In this document: piece after piece, positions 7,779-16,470 of the stretch | How the letters are laid out: each line of letters starts with the position of its first letter | Position numbering within the stretch: the stretch's first letter is position 1 | Source of the DNA: Acidobacteriota bacterium | Lineage (GTDB): Bacteria; Acidobacteriota; Terriglobia; Acidiferrales; UBA7541 | Length of the DNA: 64,000 bases | Assembly: GCA_003224085.1 (NCBI GenBank) | Contig: QHYK01000074.1 | Coordinates: forward strand, 1 to 64,000 | Direction: 5' to 3' | Notes under the pieces: generated by a model | What the model saw: only the letters and a program-made list of their open reading frames with translations | The model's database searches: none | What the model was told of the DNA's origin: nothing | Translations under genes and position numbers: made by a program

Positions 7779-9179
7779 ATGAGTAAACCGTTTGACTTCG
7801 ACATTGGAAGACTGACCGGCGAGGCGAATTATTCCGGCCGACCGCCGGCGGACTTTGCTCAGACGCCGGAGCGCGGCACTTTTTTCCTGGAGACTTTCGG
7901 CTGTCAGATGAACGACCACGATTCTGAAAAAGTGGCTGGGGTACTGCTCGCGCGCGGCTACCGGCAAGTGGAAACGCCGGAGGCAGCTGGCTTGATCCTC
8001 TATAACACTTGCAGTATTCGCGAAAAAGCGGCGCAAAAGGTTTTTTCGCGTTTGGGGGAGTACCGCGCCAAGCAGAGCCAGGGGAAAATTATCGGCGTGC
8101 TGGGATGCGTGGCGCAGCAGGAAGGCGAGGACATTTTCGAACGTGCGCCGTGGGTGAGCCTGGTGTGCGGCTCGGCGAGTTACCGGAAGCTGCCGGAGTT
8201 GATTGCGCAACTGGAGTCTGGAAATCATCGCGTAACCGGACTGGATACGGACACGGAGGAAACGTTCGAGACGGAAATTACCCGGCGCGACAATCCGTTT
8301 CGCGCGTATCTGACCATCATCGAGGGCTGTGACAAGGCTTGTTCGTATTGCGTCGTGCCCTACACGCGGGGGCCGGAACGCAGCCGCGCGAGCGATTCGA
8401 TATTGCGGGAAGTGAGGCAACTCGCGGAATTGGGATACTCGGAGATTCAACTGCTGGGGCAGACCGTGAATTCCTATAAGGACCCTACGCCGAGGAAAAT
8501 GCGTTTTGCCGAGCTGCTGCTGGCCGTGGCGGGCGTTCCGGGAGTTCGCCGGGTGCGATTCACGACTTCGCACCCGAGCGACTTTACCAAGGATATTGTG
8601 GAAGCCATCGAGGCGCAGCCGAAGATCTGTGAGCACGTGCACTTGCCGGTGCAATCGGGTTCGACGAGGGTTCTGCGCGCGATGCAGCGGACTTACACGC
8701 TCGAGGAATATCTCGAGAAAATCGCGATGATTCGCGGAGTGTCGCGGCCCATTGCGATTAGCACGGACATCATTGTGGGATTCCCGGGCGAAAAGGAAGC
8801 GGATTTTGAGGAAACGCTGTGTTTGCTGGATGAAGTGAAGTACGAAAGCTTGTTTTCGTTCAAGTATTCGCCGCGGCCCAACACGCCTTCTTTGAAAATG
8901 GACGACGCGATTCCGGAGGAGGAGAAGAGCCGGCGCCTTGCGATTCTTCAAGACCGGCAGCGGGAAATCCAGAAAGCGCGCAATGCAAGGCTGGTCGGAG
9001 ATACGTTTGAGGTGCTGGTGAGCGGGAAGTCGCGGCGCGAGAACCAGTGGTCGGGATATACTAGTTCGAATCGGTTGGCAAATTTCACTTCACAAGAGCA
9101 AGAACTTCTGGGAACCTACGTTCAAGTCCGTGTGACAGGAGCGACACCGAACAGCCTGGTGGGAGAACACGTGGTTTGA
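7779..9179 (+). CDS. miaB: tRNA-2-methylthio-N6-dimethylallyladenosine synthase MiaB
   Basis: This radical-SAM methylthiotransferase modifies A37 of tRNAs reading UNN codons. It is 466 residues long. The N-terminal UPF0004 domain carries the cluster cysteines in FGCQMNDHDS (Cys42), YNTCSIR (Cys78) and VLGCVAQQ (Cys110). The radical-SAM cluster is GCDKACSYC (Cys184, 188, 191), followed by VVPYTRGPERSR. The C-terminal TRAM domain covers about 400-466. ATG 7779 is chosen over an in-frame GTG at 7758 by alignment with the family. No strong Shine-Dalgarno is visible. The BFN-domain gene follows after 16 bases. Confidence 0.96.
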   Translation: MSKPFDFDIGRLTGEANYSGRPPADFAQTPERGTFFLETFGCQMNDHDSEKVAGVLLARGYRQVETPEAAGLILYNTCSIREKAAQKVFSRLGEYRAKQSQGKIIGVLGCVAQQEGEDIFERAPWVSLVCGSASYRKLPELIAQLESGNHRVTGLDTDTEETFETEITRRDNPFRAYLTIIEGCDKACSYCVVPYTRGPERSRASDSILREVRQLAELGYSEIQLLGQTVNSYKDPTPRKMRFAELLLAVAGVPGVRRVRFTTSHPSDFTKDIVEAIEAQPKICEHVHLPVQSGSTRVLRAMQRTYTLEEYLEKIAMIRGVSRPIAISTDIIVGFPGEKEADFEETLCLLDEVKYESLFSFKYSPRPNTPSLKMDDAIPEEEKSRRLAILQDRQREIQKARNARLVGDTFEVLVSGKSRRENQWSGYTSSNRLANFTSQEQELLGTYVQVRVTGATPNSLVGEHVV

Positions 9180-9195
9180 CCTAGGGGAGGCCTCC

Positions 9196-9681
9196 ATGGA
9201 AGTGGAAATGAAAATCCGCGGCCTGATGATGGATCCTGTGACGAACATGCCGATTGTCGTGCTGAAAGACGTGCAAGGCCAGGCAATCCTCCCGATCTGG
9301 GTTGGTGTTTACGAGGCCAACGCCATCGCGCTGGAAATCGAAAAAGTACACACGCCCCGGCCGATGACCCACGATTTGTTGAAGAACGTGCTGCTTGGGC
9401 TCGAAGTGCGCGTTCAGAAAATTGTAGTGAATGACCTGAAAGACGATACGTTTTACGCGTTAATCTGGGTGGAGCGCGACGGGCAGATGATGACCATTGA
9501 TTCGCGACCGAGCGATGCTTTGGCGCTGGCCCTGCGGATGGATTGCCCCATCTATGTGGATGACGCAGTGCTCAAGAATTCCAAGGTTTCGAGCGCGTTT
9601 ACCGAGCGCAATACCAACGAGCAACTACGCAACTGGCTGGAAGGGCTCTCCGACGAGGACCTTGGCCGGTATAAGATGTGA
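9196..9681 (+). CDS. Bifunctional nuclease (BFN/DUF151) domain protein
   Basis: This 161-residue cytoplasmic protein of the BFN/DUF151 family starts MEVEMKIRGLMMDP and contains the conserved blocks ILPIWVGVYEANAIALEIE, RPMTHDLLKN and TIDSRPSDALALALR. Homologues include stand-alone bacterial proteins and plant nucleases with RNase/DNase activity. The role in bacteria is not settled. An excellent Shine-Dalgarno (AGGGGAGG) lies upstream of ATG 9196. It follows miaB by 16 bases, so the two are probably co-transcribed. Confidence 0.9.
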   Translation: MEVEMKIRGLMMDPVTNMPIVVLKDVQGQAILPIWVGVYEANAIALEIEKVHTPRPMTHDLLKNVLLGLEVRVQKIVVNDLKDDTFYALIWVERDGQMMTIDSRPSDALALALRMDCPIYVDDAVLKNSKVSSAFTERNTNEQLRNWLEGLSDEDLGRYKM

Positions 9682-9775
9682 AAGGGGGGACTGGTTAGTT
9701 GTGACTCGCGGTGAGTTGTGAAAACCTCACGCATATAACCACCTAACTTTTAAGCAGTTCCTCGAAAAATCAGGA

Positions 9776-9814
9776 CGGAAAAGAAAAAGGTGGCGAAGGA
9801 GGTGCTTCGCCACC
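9776..9814 (-). terminator. Rho-independent terminator of the MATE operon
   Basis: GGTGGCGAAG (9789-9798) pairs with CTTCGCCACC (9805-9814) around a 6-base loop. On the minus strand the stem is followed by TTTTTCTTTT (within 9776-9788). It ends transcription of the two-gene operon above it. Confidence 0.85.
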
Positions 9815-9842
9815 TGAATAGTGGCTTTGCCATATTGCGAGC

Positions 9843-10331
9843 TTACGAGTTGGTCTCTGCTTCCTTCATGTCGTCAGTGGCTTGCTTGTTGGCTTTCTTG
9901 ACCTCGGACTTTGCGTTAGCGCTTGGTTCAAGCGCCTCGATAGCTTTGCCAAGGCTCATTGCGCCTGTTCCCGTGACTTTGGCTTTCAGAGCATCGAACC
10001 CGCCGGGAATATTCAGGTTGTTTGCGACGTGGGCCGCAGCCATACACTGGCCCAGATTCTTAAAACCTTTGCAGGCGGTAGCCGCATCTTCGTTGGTCAA
10101 CGCTTTGATTTTGCCGGCGATGGCGGTGTTATGGCTGAGCACCGTGCCGGGAGAAGCGTGCGACATGTCTGTATGATTCATTGCCTTAGCGCCGGGCGCA
10201 CCTCCGTTCGAGTTCGCGGCGCTGGGACCGTGACCTGCGGGCGGGCCGCCGCCATGGCCGCGCTGGGCAAGCGCCGGCGAACTCAAGGCAAGCGTCATGG
10301 CCGTAATTAGGATGAAGTGCTTGTGCTTCAC
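9843..10331 (-). CDS. Small secreted protein of unknown function
   Basis: This 162-residue protein has a clear signal peptide (residues 1-22, cleaved after SSPALAQ). A His/Gly/Pro-rich low-complexity stretch follows (24-60), then a helical Ala/Lys-rich region with GFKNLGQCMAAAHVANNLNIPGG. It has two cysteines and no known catalytic motif. It starts with GTG overlapping the MATE gene stop (GTGA), so translation is coupled. A strong terminator lies just downstream. The His-rich segment could bind metal, but that is only inference. Confidence 0.75.
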   Translation of the reverse strand: MKHKHFILITAMTLALSSPALAQRGHGGGPPAGHGPSAANSNGGAPGAKAMNHTDMSHASPGTVLSHNTAIAGKIKALTNEDAATACKGFKNLGQCMAAAHVANNLNIPGGFDALKAKVTGTGAMSLGKAIEALEPSANAKSEVKKANKQATDDMKEAETNS

Positions 10332-11755
10332 GGATTCCTCCTCTGATTGGCTGACTTGAATACCGGCACTGGGCTGGAGTGGTCACCGGGCCTTGCTTGG
10401 GGACAGTGTTCAGCAAGACGATACACCATGCGGCGCCAGGCGAACAGCAAGATGATGCCGATCAGGATGAGCGCGAGACTGAGCCCTGACCAAATCCCAA
10501 AGGCGCCCCAGTTTCGAGCGAAGCAGAGCCAGGCGCCCAGCGGCAAACCAATCACCCAGTAAGCCGTGAAGTGGCAAACCATGGGAGTGCGCGTGTCTCC
10601 CGCGCCGCGCAAAGCGCCGGTGGCCACAGTCTGAATCCCATCAAACAACTGAAAAGCCGCGCCAGCAATCAGGAGCAGGGAAGTGCGGTGAATGACGGTC
10701 TCGTCCGGGGTATACACGCGGACGATCCAGCGAGGAAAGACCAAGAGCGCGATTCCGGCTAGAGTCATGAATCCAGCGCCGAGAAGAATGGCGGTGTAGC
10801 CGGCGTGACCCGCGGAATCGGGCTTTCCGCGTCCGATGGCGTGGCCCACGCGAACGGCGGCAGCGGAGGAAATGCCCAACGGGACCATATAGGTGAAGGC
10901 AACGGTGTTGAGCGCAATTTGGTGGCTCGCAAGAGCGACGGCTCCCAAGCGGCCGATAAGGGCGGTGGCGAGAGCGAAGACGCTGATTTCCAGGGCGATT
11001 TGAACGGCTGCGGGAAGCCCCAGCGAGATAAGGCGGCGGATGCGAGTGAAGTCAATATTGATCGGAGTCTTGAGCAGCTCGGTGCGGTGACGGCGATCGT
11101 ACCAGAGCAGATAGCTGACGAGTACGACTGCCAAATACAAGCGGGAAATGGCTGTGGACCAGCCCGAACCCACCACGCCCATCGCGGGAGCGCCCCATTT
11201 GCCGTGGATGAGAACCCAATTGAAGAAGGCGTTGATGACGTTGGCGCTCACGAGCGCGAAGGCAATCGGCTGGGCCATGTTCATGGCCTGCAGGCAGCGT
11301 CGGACAGCGAAATAAAGCAGGAGAGGAAAAAGGCCGAAGGCCAGCGCCTTCATGTAGGGAACGGCGAGCGCGGCGAGTTGCGGTTCGATGTGCAGACGCC
11401 GAAGAAGAGGAGCGAACAACCAAACTGGAAGCATCAGGAAGGGCGTCATCACCATGCTCAGATAAATGCTGTTGACCAGAGAGCGGTGGCAGTCTTCGCG
11501 GCGGCCCGCGCCGAAGGCTTGCGTGACGAGGGTATCGAGGCCAATGAGGAGACCGCCACCGAAGAAGGCTAAGACGCTGAAAAGATTGGAGCTGATGCTG
11601 ACTGAACCAATGGCGCGCGCACTGTCGGGGAGGTGGCCGACCATGACGGTGTCCACGATGCCCATGCTCATCCATCCGATTTCGGCCAGAACCAAGGGCA
11701 ATGCAAGCCGGATTGTGGGACGGAGTTCGTGGCGAAGTGCCTGGACGGTGATCAT
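10328..11755 (-). CDS. MATE family multidrug/toxin efflux transporter
   Basis: This 475-residue protein has about twelve hydrophobic segments arranged as two related halves. Typical MATE motifs include LPLVLAEIGWMSMGIVDTVMVGHL at the N-terminus and GAGRREDCHRSL and RGAGDTRTPM further on. Members export cationic drugs or metabolites using Na+ or H+ gradients; it is most like the NorM/DinF branch, but substrate is not predictable. ATG 11755 starts the frame. Its last codon overlaps the GTG of the downstream small secreted protein, a pairing that suggests related envelope roles. Confidence 0.92.
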   Translation of the reverse strand: MITVQALRHELRPTIRLALPLVLAEIGWMSMGIVDTVMVGHLPDSARAIGSVSISSNLFSVLAFFGGGLLIGLDTLVTQAFGAGRREDCHRSLVNSIYLSMVMTPFLMLPVWLFAPLLRRLHIEPQLAALAVPYMKALAFGLFPLLLYFAVRRCLQAMNMAQPIAFALVSANVINAFFNWVLIHGKWGAPAMGVVGSGWSTAISRLYLAVVLVSYLLWYDRRHRTELLKTPINIDFTRIRRLISLGLPAAVQIALEISVFALATALIGRLGAVALASHQIALNTVAFTYMVPLGISSAAAVRVGHAIGRGKPDSAGHAGYTAILLGAGFMTLAGIALLVFPRWIVRVYTPDETVIHRTSLLLIAGAAFQLFDGIQTVATGALRGAGDTRTPMVCHFTAYWVIGLPLGAWLCFARNWGAFGIWSGLSLALILIGIILLFAWRRMVYRLAEHCPQARPGDHSSPVPVFKSANQRRNP

Positions 11756-11990
11756 GGGTGCGAACTAAAGAGTGTAAGGGCGACACAGGAAAGGAGCAAA
11801 CCGGAGCACGAGAGGCTCGATGTTACAAGGTGGCAGAGTCCGAGACCAGATCGCTCCCGTGGGGGTTAACTTGCGAGTGTACTGGGAGCGAAGTTCCATT
11901 GACCCGGAAAGAGACGGCTCGTAGGCTGACTGAAGCAGTTTTGAAGGTCTTCACGTTTCCCAGAATTAGCGCAAAAGCCGGGGGCTGATC

Positions 11991-12326
11991 GTGCCACTGC
12001 AAGAACACGCGAAGTTTGAAGCAACAGGGAAGGAAATCCGTGGGAGTGGGCGCCTCAATTCGCGAGTGCGAGTGGCCATCCAGTGCACCGAAGACGGACA
12101 GGTTGTCCGGTCAGAAGGATATACGAAAGATATCAGTGGGAAAGGCTGCCTGGCAGTTGTGCCGCATGCTTTTGCGGTGGGGCAAAAGGTGCGGGTGATC
12201 AACCTGGTGAACCAGAATGCCAGCGATGCGTACTTGATTTGGCGGGGACATCAGAGCCCGGCGGGATGGGAGCTGGGGGTCGAGCTGCAAGAGCCGATGC
12301 AAGACTTCTGGGGACTCGATTTTTAG
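11991..12326 (+). CDS. PilZ-domain protein
   Basis: This 111-residue single-domain protein has an RxxxR element (RLNSR, about residues 21-25) followed by DISGKGCL. These match the two cyclic-di-GMP-binding motifs RxxxR and (D/N)xSxxG of PilZ domains. The remaining strands (AVGQKVRVINL, WELGVELQEP) fit the beta barrel. It starts with GTG and no strong ribosome site. It is the first of a plus-strand run but is followed by a GC-rich hairpin, so probably a separate transcript from parAB. Confidence 0.78.
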   Translation: MPLQEHAKFEATGKEIRGSGRLNSRVRVAIQCTEDGQVVRSEGYTKDISGKGCLAVVPHAFAVGQKVRVINLVNQNASDAYLIWRGHQSPAGWELGVELQEPMQDFWGLDF

Positions 12327-12330
12327 GATG

Positions 12331-12364
12331 CGGGCAGGGCGGGGAGCGCCGGCCCGGCCCGTTT
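12331..12364 (+). terminator. GC-rich hairpin after the PilZ gene
   Basis: CGGGCAGGGC (12331-12340) pairs with GCCCGGCCCG (12352-12361) with one mismatch, followed by only TTT. A plausible weak terminator 5 bases past the stop codon. Confidence 0.45.
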
Positions 12365-12578
12365 GGGAACCCTGAGATTTCCACACGCCTTCCGAAAATC
12401 GCTGAATCCTGTACTTTTTTCCTTGCCAACGAACGGGTTGAAAACGTAGAGTTAACCTAGGCCTTGGGGGTTTTCAGGAGGCGGCACCCATATATAGGAA
12501 CTCAGTTGCCAGATCGCGGCGTGCTTGTGGGCGCGCCCATCGCTGTCGGCGAGGGCGTGCGAGCGGAGGCAGAAGAAG

Positions 12579-13379
12579 ATGACTGCCATCATCACGATTG
12601 CGAACCAAAAGGGCGGCGTAGGCAAGACAACAACGGCAATCAACCTGGCAGCGGCGCTGGCACTTCGCGGCAAGAAAACACTCCTCATTGATCTCGATCC
12701 GCAAGCGAATTCCACGATCGCATTTTATGATGCCGGGGAAGTCTCTACGTCCATGTTTGACGTGTTGGGCGACAGCCGCGCAGGATTGCCCACGGTGATT
12801 AGGGCCACGAAGGATCCCTTGCTGTTCTTGTGCCCTGGCCGGCTGGCTTTGGCGAAGCTGGAGCAAGCGCTCGCGGGACAATTTGACGCACCTTTCCGGT
12901 TGAAAGATGCGCTGGCACCGGTAGAGAAGGACTACGACTACATGATTGTGGACACACCGCCTTCGCTTGGGATTCTGACGGTCAATGCGCTGGTGGCCGC
13001 GACCCATTTGCTTGTGCCCATCCAAGCGGCGTACTTCGCGATCGAAGGAACGGACGATCTTCTCGAGACTTACGAGCGGATTCGCGCGCGGCCGAATCCC
13101 GGGCTGAAAGTGCTCGGCGTGGTCATCACGCTTTACGACAAGCGCACGAACATATCCAAGGACACGCACGGACAGATTCGCAGCGTGTTCGGGGAAGTGC
13201 TGTTCAAGACGAAAATTACCAAGAACGTGCGGCTGGAGGAGAGCCCGGCCTACAAGGAAACGATTTTTACATTTGCACCGAAATCACCCGGCGCCGCCGA
13301 GTACAAAAAACTCGCGGGGGAGGTTGTTCAACGTGTCGAAGAGGATCGGGTTGCCAGTCACGCTGAAGATGCGGCATGA
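12579..13379 (+). CDS. parA: ParA family partition ATPase
   Basis: This 266-residue protein has a deviant Walker A KGGVGKTTT at residues 11-19, LLIDLDPQANST (Walker A-prime region) and DYMIVDTPPSLG (Walker B), which is the Soj/ParA layout without an N-terminal DNA-binding extension. Chromosomal ParA works with ParB to move origin regions or other cargo. ATG 12579 follows GAGCGGAGG. The 3' end overlaps the parB start by about 47 bases. There is no rsmG/mnmG neighbourhood, so this may be a second, non-canonical parAB pair rather than the origin-linked one. Confidence 0.92.
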   Translation: MTAIITIANQKGGVGKTTTAINLAAALALRGKKTLLIDLDPQANSTIAFYDAGEVSTSMFDVLGDSRAGLPTVIRATKDPLLFLCPGRLALAKLEQALAGQFDAPFRLKDALAPVEKDYDYMIVDTPPSLGILTVNALVAATHLLVPIQAAYFAIEGTDDLLETYERIRARPNPGLKVLGVVITLYDKRTNISKDTHGQIRSVFGEVLFKTKITKNVRLEESPAYKETIFTFAPKSPGAAEYKKLAGEVVQRVEEDRVASHAEDAA

Positions 13380-14190
13380 CGCGCACTACGTAGAATCGCT
13401 GACAAGCTATAGCGGGGCGGCCGTCGGGCGGATGATCCGGCTGGATCAGATCCGTCCGAATCCAGATCAGCCGCGCAAGGCGCTGGGCGATTTGCGCGAA
13501 CTGGCTGAGTCGGTGCGCGAGAAAGGCGTGCTCGAGCCGCTGCTGGTGCGCTACGTACCGCGCGAGGATTGCTACTACATCATCTCCGGCGAACGCCGCT
13601 ATCATGCGGCGCGTACGGCTGGATTGCGGGAAGTGCCGTGCATCGAGAAGATGGCGGATGACGCGGAAACTCTCGAACTCGGGTTAATCGAGAACATCCA
13701 GCGCAAAGATCTGACACCGTTTGAAGAAGCGGATGGGCTGCACCGGCTGAGCACACAATTCGAATACACGCACGAAGACATCGCGAAGAAAATCGGGCGG
13801 GCGCGTTCTTCTGTGACGGAAACGCTCTCGCTGCGAAGCATCCCCGATTTGTTGCGCAGAAAGTGCGTCGATCATGGAGTTATGTCCAAATCGCTGCTGC
13901 TGCAAATTGCGCGCCAACCCAACGAAAAGAAAATGGCCGAGATGCTTCAGCGCATTTTGCAGGGAGGGCTGACGCGCGATGAGGCGCGGCGCGAACGCAG
14001 GCAAGAGCGAACAGGTCCACAGCGGCCCAGGCCCTTCATCTTCCAATTCGAGCCGCCGAGCGAAACCTTCAAGTTCCGGATTCAATTCAAGAAAAGCCAT
14101 GTTTCGCGCGATGAACTGATTTCAACGCTGCGGGAAATTCTGGCGCAGCTTGAAGGAAGTTCCTCGGAAGCGGATACCACGGCTGCGTAA
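13333..14190 (+). CDS. parB: ParB/RepB/Spo0J family partition protein
   Basis: This 285-residue protein has a ParB N-terminal domain with IRLDQIRPNPDQPRK, SGERRYHAARTAGL (the CTP-binding GERR box) and LIENIQRKDLTPFEEA. A helix-turn-helix follows at EDIAKKIGRARSSVTETLSL. A basic, Pro-containing linker leads to a C-terminal dimerisation stretch. The GTG at 13333 is chosen because GGGGGAGG lies about 9 bases upstream, inside parA; a longer frame from 13273 has no such site. The N-terminal MRHDAHYVE segment before the ParB domain is not part of canonical Spo0J. parS sites were not recognised nearby. Confidence 0.9.
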   Translation: MSKRIGLPVTLKMRHDAHYVESLTSYSGAAVGRMIRLDQIRPNPDQPRKALGDLRELAESVREKGVLEPLLVRYVPREDCYYIISGERRYHAARTAGLREVPCIEKMADDAETLELGLIENIQRKDLTPFEEADGLHRLSTQFEYTHEDIAKKIGRARSSVTETLSLRSIPDLLRRKCVDHGVMSKSLLLQIARQPNEKKMAEMLQRILQGGLTRDEARRERRQERTGPQRPRPFIFQFEPPSETFKFRIQFKKSHVSRDELISTLREILAQLEGSSSEADTTAA

Positions 14191-14253
14191 GCCCAGCCGC
14201 ATAAGCGCCGCTGCTTGCGAAAACATGTTGAAACCGGCCAATAATGCAATGGA

Positions 14254-14589
14254 ATGGTTGAACTCTCTCCGAAGCAAATGCAGGTGATGGAGCGGCTTTT
14301 TGAAGCTGGCTTTCGCCCAATCGCGATTCCGCCTTACGAAAACGCACTGTGCATGAGAAAGGGCGATTGCGTCGCGGCATTGGCGCCAGTTTCGAATGGG
14401 GGATTGAAGCTGCTCGCGCCGCCCGCGTATCTGGTGGATGGAAATTTCAGCGTGAAGCTGAGGTGCGCGTCTGGCGAAGCGTTCGTCTGGAAGAAGAAGG
14501 AAGTGCAGGCTACGCCAGAGAGGGTGCGCGAGCTGGAATCCTTCCGCACGGAACTTCAGGACATTCTGGAGTCCGCCGCAAAGCAATAA
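14254..14589 (+). CDS. Conserved-looking hypothetical protein
   Basis: This 111-residue soluble protein has no signal or membrane segment. It begins with a helical MVELSPKQMQVMERLFEAGF, then a beta-rich middle (GDCVAALAPVSNGGLKLL, DGNFSVKLRC) and ends with a charged helix (ATPERVRELESFRTELQDIL). I do not recognise a family. It sits 64 bases after parB and 48 before the reductase gene, in the same direction. No ribosome site is obvious at the ATG. Confidence 0.65.
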   Translation: MVELSPKQMQVMERLFEAGFRPIAIPPYENALCMRKGDCVAALAPVSNGGLKLLAPPAYLVDGNFSVKLRCASGEAFVWKKKEVQATPERVRELESFRTELQDILESAAKQ

Positions 14590-14637
14590 TTCGCCCGAAT
14601 TGCAATTCTTCGCGCCTCGCGGCAAACTCAAATTCTC

Positions 14638-15609
14638 ATGAAAACCTACGACATTATCTGCATCGGCGCGGGGCCGACCGGGCTTGCGACCGCCATCGAA
14701 GCGAAACGCGCGGGGATGCAACCCCTGGTGATTGACAAGGCTTGCGTGTGCAATTCGCTGTACCACTATCCGGTGAACATGGTGTTTTTCACCACGCCGG
14801 AGTTGCTCGAAATCGGGGACTTGCCGCTGGTTAGTGCAGGGGAGAAGCCCACTCGCGGGGAGGCGCTGAAGTATTACCGGAAAGCTGCGGAACATTATGA
14901 GTTGGAAGTGCGGCTCTACGAGCGCGTGATCCACGTGGATGGAAATGACAGGAACTTCACGGTCGTGACGAAGACGGAGAAGGGAGGACAGGAGAGATAT
15001 CACGGGAAAAAGATTGCGGTGGCGACGGGCTATTATGATTTACCGAATCTGCTCGGAGTGCCGGGAGAGGATCTCCCCCACGTTTCGCATTACTACACGG
15101 AGCCGCACCCGTTCTGGAAGCAGGACGTGGTGGTGATTGGTGGAAAGAACTCGGCGGCGGAAGCGGCTTTGGACCTGTATCGGAACGGAGCGAACGTGAC
15201 TCTGGTGCACCGGGGAAGGGAATTGGGCGCGACGATCAAGTATTGGGTTCGCCCGGATATCGAGAACCGCATCAAAGCGGGGCAGATTAAGGCGCTGCTG
15301 AATACTCGGGTCGAGGAGATCACCAAGGATGAGGTGGTGGTGGAGAATCACGCGCAGACAAACCGGATTCCTGCGAAACAGATTTTTGCGCTGACCGGAT
15401 ATCACCCGGACTTTTCGTTTATGGAAAGCATGGGGGTGCAACTCGATCCGGAGAGCAAGCGGCCGGCGCTGGACCTGAATACTCTCGAAAGCAACGTTCC
15501 GGGGATTCATCTGGCGGGAGTGGTGATCGGAGGACGACATACGGGAGAAATTTTCATCGAAAATGGGCGCTTTCACGGGAAACAGATCATCGGAGCGCTG
15601 AAAAAATGA
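14638..15609 (+). CDS. ypdA: YpdA-family FAD/NADPH reductase (putative bacillithiol disulfide reductase)
   Basis: This 323-residue thioredoxin-reductase-like protein has an FAD Rossmann motif IGAGPTGLATAIEAKRAG at the N-terminus and an NADPH motif VVVIGGKNSAAEAALDLYRNG in the middle. The redox CxxC of thioredoxin reductase is absent, and the N-terminal KACVCNSLYHYP region matches YpdA proteins. YpdA (Bdr) reduces bacillithiol disulfide in Firmicutes, and homologues occur widely with bsh genes. No bsh gene is in this window, so the thiol partner is inferred. The lone nuoI follows 79 bases later. Confidence 0.88.
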   Translation: MKTYDIICIGAGPTGLATAIEAKRAGMQPLVIDKACVCNSLYHYPVNMVFFTTPELLEIGDLPLVSAGEKPTRGEALKYYRKAAEHYELEVRLYERVIHVDGNDRNFTVVTKTEKGGQERYHGKKIAVATGYYDLPNLLGVPGEDLPHVSHYYTEPHPFWKQDVVVIGGKNSAAEAALDLYRNGANVTLVHRGRELGATIKYWVRPDIENRIKAGQIKALLNTRVEEITKDEVVVENHAQTNRIPAKQIFALTGYHPDFSFMESMGVQLDPESKRPALDLNTLESNVPGIHLAGVVIGGRHTGEIFIENGRFHGKQIIGALKK

Positions 15610-15651
15610 GGCCTTGCGCGGAAATCCCGCTGAAATCGTTGCATGGCTCAT

Positions 15652-15680
15652 TTGCCCGGTCCCGTGCGCTTTGTTAGACT
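15652..15680 (+). promoter_or_regulatory. Putative promoter of nuoI
   Basis: TTGCCC (15652-15657), a 17-base spacer and TAGACT (15675-15680). The nuoI ATG is only 8 bases after the -10, so the transcript would start at or next to the start codon. Confidence 0.5.
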
Positions 15681-15688
15681 GCTAGCTT

Positions 15689-16168
15689 ATGCCATCGGTA
15701 TTGCGTGAAGTGGGTGAAACGTTCGAAGCGCTGGTCAAGGGTTTTAGCGTGACGTTCCGGAACATATTCCGGAAAACGGTGACGGAAAACTACCCCCATG
15801 AGTCCGTGCATTTTCAGCCCCGGTATCGCGGGATTCATGTGTTGCACCGCGACGAGAACGGGCTGGAGAAGTGTGTAGGTTGCTTTTTGTGCGCGGCAGC
15901 TTGTCCCGCGAATTGCATTTATATCGAAGCTGCGGAAAACACGGATGCGAACCGGATTTCGGCTGGCGAGCGGTACGCCAAGGTGTACAACATAGATTAT
16001 TCGCGCTGCATTTTCTGCGGGTACTGCGTCGAAGCATGCCCGACGGATGCGATCACGCATGGCCACGGATTTGAGTTAGCTACCTACGACATCAATTCCC
16101 TGGTCTACCGCAAAGAGCAGCTACTTGAGAAAACGCCGGCGGCAGTTGCCGCGGTTTCCGGCCGCTAG
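15689..16168 (+). CDS. nuoI: NADH-quinone oxidoreductase subunit I (NuoI), unlinked
   Basis: This 159-residue ferredoxin-like subunit of complex I has two 4Fe-4S motifs, CVGCFLCAAACP and CIFCGYCVEACP, separated by about 37 residues. The N-terminal amphipathic stretch (GETFEALVKGFSVTFRNIF) and HESVHFQPRYRGIHVL are characteristic of NuoI. In complex I it carries clusters N6a/N6b. No other nuo gene is in the window, so it is detached from a full operon or is an extra copy. No Shine-Dalgarno is visible; a -10 box lies 8 bases upstream of the ATG. Confidence 0.92.
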   Translation: MPSVLREVGETFEALVKGFSVTFRNIFRKTVTENYPHESVHFQPRYRGIHVLHRDENGLEKCVGCFLCAAACPANCIYIEAAENTDANRISAGERYAKVYNIDYSRCIFCGYCVEACPTDAITHGHGFELATYDINSLVYRKEQLLEKTPAAVAAVSGR

Positions 16169-16470
16169 CCTAGTCTAGATTCCCCTATAATCTGATTGGC
16201 GTTTCGCAGGCTGCCTACGTTTGTGCGCAATCTCAGCGCTTGTGTCTTCGGCGTGAAGTGCTCGCGACGCTTCGCAGGGTCTCCTAATACCTATAAGGCT
16301 GCCAAGACGTAAGAAGGCGGAGCAAAACGTGGGAGACGCACGGCCCAGGATGGGAATTGGTGGAAGCGAGACCCGAGAGTGCGGCGCTCCGGGGAGGAGC
16401 GTCGCACCGAGCGGCCTTCGGTTGGCGCCTATTATAAAGGTGCGTCCCACGATTCCCAGGGCAGCCTACG
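16169..16470. other. Intergenic gap after nuoI
   Basis: This stretch of about 300 bases lies between the convergent nuoI and MOSC genes. A TATAAT occurs on the plus strand at 16186-16191 without a good -35. I see no credible gene or known RNA. Confidence 0.5.

Noticed and set aside
9061-9080. GTTCGAATC-like T-loop suggesting a tRNA
   Set aside because: It lies within the miaB coding frame and no acceptor or anticodon stems fit.
11787-11990. Cyclic-di-GMP riboswitch before the PilZ gene
   Set aside because: The leader has a GCAAAAGCCGGGGGC stretch, but I could not fold the conserved GEMM helices, so it is not called.
16175-16450. 91-codon minus-strand frame after nuoI
   Set aside because: Proline/arginine-rich composition typical of chance frames in GC-rich DNA, with no ribosome site.
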